Source of the DNA: Ctena decussata
Lineage: Eukaryota; Mollusca; Bivalvia; Lucinida; Lucinidae
NCBI GenBank assembly: GCA_963989385.1
Contig: OZ022502.1
Location: 48,167,454-48,231,453, forward strand
DNA: 64,000 nucleotides
Direction of reading: 5' to 3'
In this document: positions 57,022 to 64,000 of the stretch, one piece after another
How positions within the stretch are numbered: the first letter of the stretch is position 1
How the letters are laid out: every line of letters starts with the position of its first letter
Made by a program: the position numbers and the translations under genes
Notes under the pieces: model-generated
The model's input: the letters and a program-made list of their open reading frames with translations, nothing else
Databases searched by the model: none
Told to the model about the DNA's origin: nothing

Positions 57022-60000
57022 ATGGATCAGTTAGTTAAGACGGGAAGGGAGTTAGGTTATGAAGGGCAGGCATTGCAGGAATTTGTAAAGCAGCAGCAAG
57101 AGACTGAGAGGGCAGAAAGGCACGCGGTAAGGGAACTTGATAAAGAGAAGATCGCGGCGGAGAAAGAAAAGCTTGCGCAGGCTGATAAAGACAGGGAAAT
57201 TGAGTTAGCTAAGATCGCGGCGGAGAAAGAGAGGATCGCAGCGGAGAAAGAGAGGATCGCGCAAGCCGAAAAAGATAGGGAAATTGAATTGGCTAGGATC
57301 GCGACGGAAGAAGCTAAGATTGCGGCGGATAGGGAAATCGAGATGGCGCGGATTGAAAGTATAGAGCGGCAAGCGGAGAAAGATAGGGAAGCTAGGTTGT
57401 ATCAAGTCGAAAGCGATAAGGAAGCAAAGTTGTCGAGCGAGGTCGAGTTAGAAAAGTTGAAGTATAGTTTTGAATTGCAGCAACGCGAGTTAAAGAATCA
57501 GATAGAGTTGCAGAAGGTAACGTTTAGAGTTGAATTAGAAAAACAGAAGGCTGAAAAGTTAGCGCATGCGCGAGATCCCAAGTTACCGTATTTTGATGAA
57601 AGTAAGGACAAAATGGATAGTTACTTATCAAGGTTTGAGAAATACGCGACGGCGAATAAATGGGATAAAAACGTTTGGGCTGCATATTTAAGCGCATTAC
57701 TTAAAGGTCGCGCGCTTGATGTCTATGATAGATTGTCTGTAGATGATGCAGCGGATTATGACAAGTTGAAAGATGCGTTGTTAAAGAATTTTGATATGAC
57801 TGAACGCGGATTTAGGAAGAAATTTCGCTATGATAGGCCTGAAAAGTCCGAAATGTTTATTCAGTTTAGTAGTAGACTTAGGTCGTATCTTAATAAATGG
57901 TTGAAAATGGCGAAGGTAGACCAGTCTTATGAATCTGTTTGCGATTTTTTCGCTAGAGATCAGTTTTTAGAGTCCTGTAGTAAAGAACTATATGTTCATT
58001 TGAAACCGAAAACATTCACGAATTTAGGTGAGATGGCTAGGGAAGCAGATTTATTTGCAGAAGCACGTGGCGGTGTCTACGCTTGTGTTAATAAGGGGCA
58101 GCGTGATAGTAAGGGCGTAACTCAGAGTAGATCTGATAATAAGCCGAGTGCGAAGCCAGAGATAAAATGTAGTATTTGTGGTAAGGGACATTTAACATAT
58201 AAATGTTTTAAGAATCCCGATAGGAAGCAAGCATATAGTGCGGAGGTAGGTGCAAGTGCAAGCGGGTATAGCGGAAGTAAGGGGAGTAGTTATGCACCGA
58301 AAGATGAGACACAAAGATCACAGAGTAAGAGCGATACTGTACAGACGAAGGGTAGTAATTCAGATCGTGGCCGTGGTCGGGGTTATTCCCGCGGACGTGG
58401 TCGGGGTGGCGGACATCAAATGAGCTTTTGTAAAACTACAATGAATAGGTCTCATGAAATTGAAGGTCTCTATAAGAGTAAGGAAGAAAGTCCACTAATC
58501 AATGATAACGTGGATAGGGAAGGTGTCTGTTACTTTTTAAGGTCGCGATTACCAACAGCGCAGGGTACGGTTAATGGTAAGACTGTTGTAGTTTTAAGGG
58601 ACACAGGTTGTACTGGGTGTGTCGTTCGTAGAAACTTGGTTTCTAATGATCAGTTACTTGGTAGAGAATCTGATGTAACTTTGATTGATGAATCTACCCA
58701 AAGGTATCCCTTAGCAATGGTTGACATAGATTGTCCATTTTTCACAGGAAAAACTGAGGCATTGTGCATGGAAGATACATTGTATGACCTGGTTATTGGA
58801 AATATTGACGGGTCAAAACTTCCCGATATGTCCCATTTTGCAATGGCGGCAGTGACTAGGTCACAAGCTAAGCAAGGTGAAGAGGTCTATAGGAAACTTA
58901 AAGTTCCTGATCAAATTATTGCTAGTGATAAGGAGGCATTGAAGCAGGCCCAAGTTGTTGACCCAAAATTGAATGGCATAAGGCAAAGAGTGGAATCTGG
59001 GAATGTGACGATTAGTCGTGGATTGAACCGGGGTGAAACTAAGTTTATCCGAAAGAAAGATTTATTGTATAGGCAGTTTACTAAGGGAAACAAGGTCACT
59101 TTGCAACTTATTATCCCTGAAGGTTTTCGTGAAAAGGTGTTAAGATTGGCGCACGAAACCTTGATGTCAGGTCATTTGGGCATAAAGAAAACTATGGATA
59201 GAGTGTTAACTGAGTTTTTTTGGCCTGGAGTTTGTGGGGATGTGGCAAGGTTTTGTAAATCTTGTGACATATGTCAAAGGACTATTCAAAAAGGTCGTGT
59301 CACTAAGGTTCCTTTAGGAAAGTTGCCACAGATTGACACACCATTTAAACGAGTCGCTGTAGATATAGTTGGACCGATAGAACCTCGTTCTGACAGGAAA
59401 TCCCGCTATATTTTAACAATGATAGACTATGCGACGAGATATCCCGAGGCGGTAGCGTTACCCGGCATTGAAACGGAACGCGTAGCCGAAGCGTTAGTTG
59501 AGATGTTCAGTAGATTAGGAATACCGAGTGAAATGCTAATCGAGCATGATAGTGAGATCACGATTGACGTCATGAGAGAGGTTAGTAGGTTGTTGTCGCT
59601 TCAAGATCTGACAACTATTCCTTATCAATCTACTAGTAAAGGACCCGTGGAGAAATTCCATGATACATTGAAACAGATATTACGTGAAATGTGCGTAGAA
59701 CGTCCGAATGACTGGGACAGGTATCTCCCAGCATTATTATTCGCAGTAAGGGAAGTTCCGCAAGAGTCGTTAGGTTTTTCCCCGTTTGAACTGTTGTATG
59801 GGCATAATGTTAGGGGTCCTATGCAAATATTAAAGGAATTGTGGTCTGTAGAGAAAACTGACCAACGTGCGTTATTGACGTATCAGTACGTTATTGATCT
59901 AAAAGAACGTTTAGAGAGAACGTGTAAGTTAGCACAGGATATTGTCCGGAAAATGGACGTAAAGCAGAATGCTTATTATGATAAACGCGCGAGGTCGCGT

Positions 60001-60582
60001 AAGTTTGACGTCGGAGACAAAGTACTTTTGCTACTCCCGAATGAGTGCAATAAATTGTTACTTCAATGGAACGGGCCATATGAAGTTGTCGAAGTAGTCA
60101 ATGCAATGAACTACAAGATTAACGTCAAGGGCGTCGTGAATACTTATCCTGCTAACATGATTAAGCAGTACGTTCAACGTCAAAAGAACGTGTCGTCTGC
60201 AGTTGTTAATGCACGTGACAATGTTGGATCAGAGGATCACGGTGATCCGAATGTCCAAAGAGTTAACATTTGTACGTCAGAGGACGTATCCCAATATGAC
60301 TTCATACGTGAAAACGTAAAGCCCGACGACGTAACGTCGATTCAGAAAGCAAACATGGAAGAACATGGTGGCGATAGTAGGTTAGAAGCAGAGGCAAAGG
60401 ATCCTGTGGGATCTGTCGTGCGAAGTAGGTGTAATGTCAAAGACAGCGTTAATTTAACGTCTGATACACTAAAAGGTGGCGATTTCCACCTAGTGTTCGA
60501 TCAGACTTACCCATACTTCCCCATTCCATTTGAGGCACGACAGGTACGGCACAGAGAATTGATTGACTTTGGGATTAGGTAA
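57022..60582 (+). CDS. Gag-protease-integrase polyprotein, ending at an RT remnant (1186 aa)
   Basis: Single open frame. It also extends 7 codons upstream to a GTG at 57001, but the first ATG (57022, G at -3 and +4) is the credible eukaryotic start. Residues 1-185 are a charged coiled coil with AEKERIA-like heptads. Residues 186-350 are a retrotransposon Gag core. A zinc knuckle spans C383-C395 (CX2CX3HX4C, one residue short of the usual spacing), followed by an RG-rich basic stretch. A retropepsin motif D527-T528-G529 follows. Integrase has the HHCC zinc site (H711, H718, C748, C751) and core residues D781 and E877. The second catalytic position, exactly 36 residues before E877, is E841 instead of Asp. 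A GPY/F module lies near residue 1018. The last about 28 residues (1159-1186) look like the start of an RT domain (YPY-PIPFEAR ... FGIR), after which the frame stops. No YXDD or RNase H motif exists anywhere in the element. The protein probably acts as structural Gag plus protease; integrase activity is doubtful. Confidence 0.93.
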   Translation: MDQLVKTGRELGYEGQALQEFVKQQQETERAERHAVRELDKEKIAAEKEKLAQADKDREIELAKIAAEKERIAAEKERIAQAEKDREIELARIATEEAKIAADREIEMARIESIERQAEKDREARLYQVESDKEAKLSSEVELEKLKYSFELQQRELKNQIELQKVTFRVELEKQKAEKLAHARDPKLPYFDESKDKMDSYLSRFEKYATANKWDKNVWAAYLSALLKGRALDVYDRLSVDDAADYDKLKDALLKNFDMTERGFRKKFRYDRPEKSEMFIQFSSRLRSYLNKWLKMAKVDQSYESVCDFFARDQFLESCSKELYVHLKPKTFTNLGEMAREADLFAEARGGVYACVNKGQRDSKGVTQSRSDNKPSAKPEIKCSICGKGHLTYKCFKNPDRKQAYSAEVGASASGYSGSKGSSYAPKDETQRSQSKSDTVQTKGSNSDRGRGRGYSRGRGRGGGHQMSFCKTTMNRSHEIEGLYKSKEESPLINDNVDREGVCYFLRSRLPTAQGTVNGKTVVVLRDTGCTGCVVRRNLVSNDQLLGRESDVTLIDESTQRYPLAMVDIDCPFFTGKTEALCMEDTLYDLVIGNIDGSKLPDMSHFAMAAVTRSQAKQGEEVYRKLKVPDQIIASDKEALKQAQVVDPKLNGIRQRVESGNVTISRGLNRGETKFIRKKDLLYRQFTKGNKVTLQLIIPEGFREKVLRLAHETLMSGHLGIKKTMDRVLTEFFWPGVCGDVARFCKSCDICQRTIQKGRVTKVPLGKLPQIDTPFKRVAVDIVGPIEPRSDRKSRYILTMIDYATRYPEAVALPGIETERVAEALVEMFSRLGIPSEMLIEHDSEITIDVMREVSRLLSLQDLTTIPYQSTSKGPVEKFHDTLKQILREMCVERPNDWDRYLPALLFAVREVPQESLGFSPFELLYGHNVRGPMQILKELWSVEKTDQRALLTYQYVIDLKERLERTCKLAQDIVRKMDVKQNAYYDKRARSRKFDVGDKVLLLLPNECNKLLLQWNGPYEVVEVVNAMNYKINVKGVVNTYPANMIKQYVQRQKNVSSAVVNARDNVGSEDHGDPNVQRVNICTSEDVSQYDFIRENVKPDDVTSIQKANMEEHGGDSRLEAEAKDPVGSVVRSRCNVKDSVNLTSDTLKGGDFHLVFDQTYPYFPIPFEARQVRHRELIDFGIR

Positions 60583-60767
60583 ATCTGTTGCCAAGATAAT
60601 TTAGGGGCGGACTACCTTAGTAGATAGTTTGGCCACGTTATGCATCGCACCGTTGTTGTGTATATAGCTAGTTTTCCAGTTTTGACATAGCTTACGATTC
60701 GATCGCATTTCGTACTATTTCAGAAAAGAAACATTGTTATGTTTTTTTCTCCCTAAGGGGAAACCTA
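60583..60767 (+). other. 3' untranslated region with polypurine tract
   Basis: 185 bp between the polyprotein stop and the 3' LTR. AAGGGGAAA at 60755-60763 is the probable polypurine tract priming plus-strand synthesis. It lies 4 bp from the LTR start. The region is far too short to hold the missing RT and RNase H (about 1.5 kb). Confidence 0.8.
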
Positions 60768-62933
60768 TGTTACGAAATGGATCTAATCGTCCACTATGTC
60801 GTCGAGATTATTTTAATCCTTTCAATCAGTAAGGCTACAGTTTTTAGGGTAACTGTGGTAATAAAACATTTACGGAAATTGTGGCTACGTTATGCATGGG
60901 TTGTTTGTGAATACCTCTCGTGGACAGCGTATTGCATGATTTTAAGGTGAATACCTGCACGAGTCTTTTGATTGTGGAAAGCGTGTTGCATGATTTTAAT
61001 GTGAGACGCATAGTATTTATACGCCTATCTTTTAATGAAAAGTTAGACGTGGCTGTTTAATTCTTGATGGATGTTATATTGTTGTGTGCCCAGATTCTGT
61101 GTTAAGACCTAGAAGGGTAAGATTTTATTATATTTATTTAGAATAGTTTGGCTAAGAATGAAAAATGTGACTTCTGATTGATATGGTATGATTATATGTG
61201 TCGACTGATTTGATTTTGTTGGCAGTGATCAGGCTGCGCATGTGTCGACCGATTTTGTTAGTAAGCATGCTGCGCATAATATTTGTATATTAGGAAGTTT
61301 TGTAAATTTCGGAAATAGTTTATATCACTGATGTTGGTTGCAATGGTGTGCGTCTATTTGACGTCCAGTGACGTCAGTGGCATTCATGTTATTCATGTGA
61401 CGTCAGTTGCATTCATGTTATTGCGACGTCAGCACTTTTTATATTAGTTTCACGTATACGTGGCCTATAGAAGTAGATTGATTTGTAATGGAACTAATTT
61501 ATATACTCGTGACGTCAATTGACGCCATAGCATGCACCGCATTAAGGGTTTTTTCCATAAGTTATAATGGTAACATTTGGTCATCATGCGTTTGATTTGC
61601 CTTCATTAGACGGCGTCATATGGTATAACATCATTGATGTCATGATGTCAGATCAAACGTTATGATCCCAAATGTGTGAGAAACGCTAATTCAGCTATTA
61701 TATTCTATGGCAAATGGTATTACGCTTTGTTTAAAGAAATGAATTAATACATATGCGGGTTAGATTTTTGGTAAATCAACTTAATGTAAATACGTCGTTG
61801 TTTAGATTCATTTATGTTTTATGTGGGATATGTCATGGTAATACCTGTTGACGTCAGTATACTTCTTGACAATGTTTGACGTCAGATCCTTCGACGCACA
61901 TGCGTGGTAGGATCTACGTTTCTTCATTGGCGGAAGTGGTAAGCACACTTTTAGCTTTACATCGTGAGCACGAGTCGTGTCTAGTGACACGGCTGGCGTG
62001 TGCACGTTATGCTCGGCATTCGCCGAGGGCGTTGTATTGTATTTCCAAGACAGGCCCAAGTCTTACATATTGTTATATGTAGTTACAATGTATTAAGTGT
62101 AAGTTCGTTATTTTTAGGCACATCAAGTCCGGCAGTCAGCTGTTAGGGCTTAGAGCCACGTCTCACCTGGAGATTCGATATACGTCTCCAGGTTAATACC
62201 AACCCGGGTAGAGGCAGTTACAACGCCGTTTGTGCATGGTTCCTAAGCAGAGGCGGTTCCTAAGCAGAGGCGGGAAGCACAAAATGTAGGCGGAAGTGGT
62301 TAGCACAGTTTTGCCAGATTCTGTGATAAGATCTGAAGGTCACATCAAGTGTGGGACAGTGTTCGTCCACTAAGGTGTTTTAATATATATAGACTGGTCC
62401 CTGGTACAATCCAGGGAGCGACCAGTATATAATCGTGCACGTGTTAATAAGAGTTGGTGTTCCTCATGATATATGAACTGGCCCATGACATGATCCAGGG
62501 AACGACGAATTGAAGTCTACCAACATAAGGCCTTGTTTTGTTTTTTTATGAGCTCAAACTAACGTTTTTTTGTCCTTTGTGTTTTCCTTTAGTTCATGGC
62601 GCTGAGCCGAGTACGGTGTTGACGTCAGACGGTAATCTATTTGCGTATTGCGCGCAAATCGATTACAGATTTGAAACAAACACCTTACTTGGGCCAGCGA
62701 CATGAACTGATATGTGTTGTATATTATTGTAATTGTGACAGTTGTAAATTGTATTGTTGTATATAAAATTTACATTATATATAAACTTAAAAAGATTCTA
62801 ACGTTGTTAGAGTTTCCTTGTTAGTGTATTACACTAGTAGATAACCCTTTAACCGGAAGTCACCCTCCGCCGTCCTGGCGACGCATAAGGCTCTACACCC
62901 GTGTCGACCGAGTGTAAAACCTTCTGCGTAACA
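60768..62933 (+). repeat. 3' LTR (2166 bp)
   Basis: Near-identical to the 5' LTR. The 17 bp length difference is explained by a tandem duplication of GTTCCTAAGCAGAGGCG near 62237-62270. The visible substitutions are concentrated in the right half (for example GGGGTGTGC against GGCGTGTGC, and TACGATCC against TACAATCC). Confidence 0.95.
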
Positions 62934-63128
62934 GGCTTACACCTCCTAAGCAGTTAACCAGTACTAAGTGCACATAGTTTCTCCTGTAACTGACAACTGC
63001 CCTTCTTGAATCAGCGGAAGGAGAAACAAAAGTATGTGGCCAGACCGGGTTTCGAACCCAGGGCCTCTGACTTATGAGTCAGGTGCTCTACCGATTGTGC
63101 TACGCGGCCCGGCGCATATTTTGGAAGG

Positions 63129-64000
63129 ATGACAAGAAACACATATTCATATTTATATAGGAAGCCAAACACATACCAGCAGGCACATTGCAAAACACAT
63201 ACCAGCAGGCACATTTACTGGAACGGACCGCAATGGACTGAATTACCGGAACGGACCCGTTTTCCCTATCTTCAGTTGATATTTGTAATATTTTTATTAA
63301 ATACACATTTATTTAATATTTAAACGTATTCTGTATGCCCTCTAGCGCAAAACCAATAAGAGATATCAGTCAAAATACTCTTTGAGCATTTTGCGCCATG
63401 GGTAGGCCTCTTAATACCCCACGCATATGTGTTTCATATTAAAATCATATAATCTTATACAAAAAATCTGGCTATCTTTCGTCCAAGACTAAGAGAGAAT
63501 GAAAAACACAAAGATTCCTGAATTTTTGTTCCATAGTATCATGACGAACATTTCATCCATAGGAAATATGTAGCTCTATATGTATCAAGTCGGTGGATAT
63601 AATCAGGGATTGCTAGTTAAGATGACACATGTTAGTCACAGGTAGGGCCTGGAATTAATCTGCGCGTGCTTGTATCGAAATATCTAAAAAAAATGGCTGG
63701 AAATATGAATAATACGGGTCCGTTCCGGTCCGATCCAGTAATTACGCCTGTTCCGGTAAATTTACACACCGCTTTGCATCCTTATGACACTGTACTGACA
63801 TTGATGCCATGTAATAACGTTGCAGTGACATCATTATGATGTCACATGCCTACTGGGATATAACCGATATAACTGGTAAAATCTTTTCAGTGCTCGGTTT
63901 TTTCCAAGCCTTTTATTTTACTTCTTGCCACCATGTGTGCACTTGATAATCACAACCTTGTCCGAGTTATTAGGTTACGGGACGGTTCGTGCCAAAACCA
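63129..64000. other. Intergenic, no gene recognised
   Basis: Contains an 18-20 bp direct duplication (ACACATACCAGCAGGCACAT at 63170 and 63195) and no protein-like frame. Confidence 0.45.

Larger units (their letters stand above)
53930..62938 (+). mobile_element. Complete 9.0 kb non-autonomous LTR retrotransposon (Ty3/gypsy-like) lacking RT/RNase H
   Basis: Two direct LTRs (53935-56083 and 60768-62933), both starting TGTTACG and ending CGTAACA, enclose a 4.7 kb internal region. A 5 bp target duplication GGCTT flanks the element (53930-53934 and 62934-62938). The internal region begins with a primer-binding site directly after the 5' LTR and ends with a purine tract (60755-60763) just before the 3' LTR. 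The one long frame carries Gag, protease and integrase but no reverse transcriptase or RNase H, so movement must have relied on enzymes supplied in trans. The LTRs differ by about six substitutions plus one 17 bp tandem duplication by eye, implying recent insertion. The target is a tRNA-derived SINE. The Ty3/gypsy-like placement rests on the integrase, the GPY/F module and the tRNA-Leu-type primer site. Confidence 0.95.
53822..63128 (-). mobile_element. tRNA-derived SINE split by the LTR retrotransposon
   Basis: The SINE tail half is 53835-53934 and its tRNA-like head half is 62934-63115. Removing the LTR element and one GGCTT rejoins them into a copy collinear with the intact SINE at 32818-33099. 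A 13 bp target duplication ATATTTTGGAAGG flanks the whole structure (53822-53834 and 63116-63128). The tRNA-like head on the minus strand has a B-box (GGTTCGAAACC) near 63048-63060. Confidence 0.92.

Noticed and set aside
60100..60582. Envelope-like or accessory domain after integrase
   Set aside because: No signal peptide, membrane span or cysteine pattern; the end is better explained as spacer plus an RT start.

Overview
The window is eukaryotic: AT-rich, intron-bearing and dominated by transposable elements. It contains one clearly recognisable host gene, a spliced 40S ribosomal protein S4 gene (eS4/RPS4) on the minus strand. The repeats are of a kind best known from bivalve molluscs: pearl-like elements with about 145-170 bp core tandem repeats, an ACGG-type microsatellite and a G-rich ...CATAA end, plus tRNA-derived SINEs. 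A marine bivalve is the most likely source. The species cannot be named from the sequence.

Layout. 1-33 kb is intergenic and filled with palindromic MITEs, tandem-repeat elements, a Harbinger-like insertion (13.4-14.5 kb), a 3.6 kb element with about 360 bp inverted ends (17.4-21.0 kb), TTAA-flanked piggyBac-like elements, and a four-layer nested insertion (28.1-31.6 kb). A probable orphan 3' coding exon of a single-pass membrane protein lies at 26.3 kb. 32.8-33.8 kb holds three SINE copies. 34.2-49.7 kb is the RPS4 gene: six coding exons join in one frame to 261 codons with the initiating ATG, which must lie on an exon further right. Its introns carry most of the local mobile DNA, including a second nested stack at 43.3-48.2 kb. 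50.0-52.0 kb holds a TTAA element and a MULE-like element with G-rich inverted ends.

53.9-62.9 kb is a 9.0 kb LTR retrotransposon with nearly identical 2.15 kb LTRs, a tRNA-Leu-type primer-binding site, a polypurine tract and a GGCTT target duplication. It sits inside a tRNA-SINE whose own 13 bp target duplication is also intact. Its single open frame (57022-60582, 1186 codons) encodes coiled coil, Gag, zinc knuckle, protease and integrase, then stops about where a reverse transcriptase domain begins. Reverse transcriptase and RNase H are absent, and the second catalytic Asp of the integrase is Glu. It therefore looks like a recently mobilised, non-autonomous element that keeps a long open reading frame, derived from a lineage with integrase upstream of reverse transcriptase. 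This is the most unusual object in the window.

The two coding loci do not obviously cooperate. RPS4 is housekeeping; the LTR element lies more than 4 kb upstream of its second exon, possibly near its promoter. All comparisons were made by eye.
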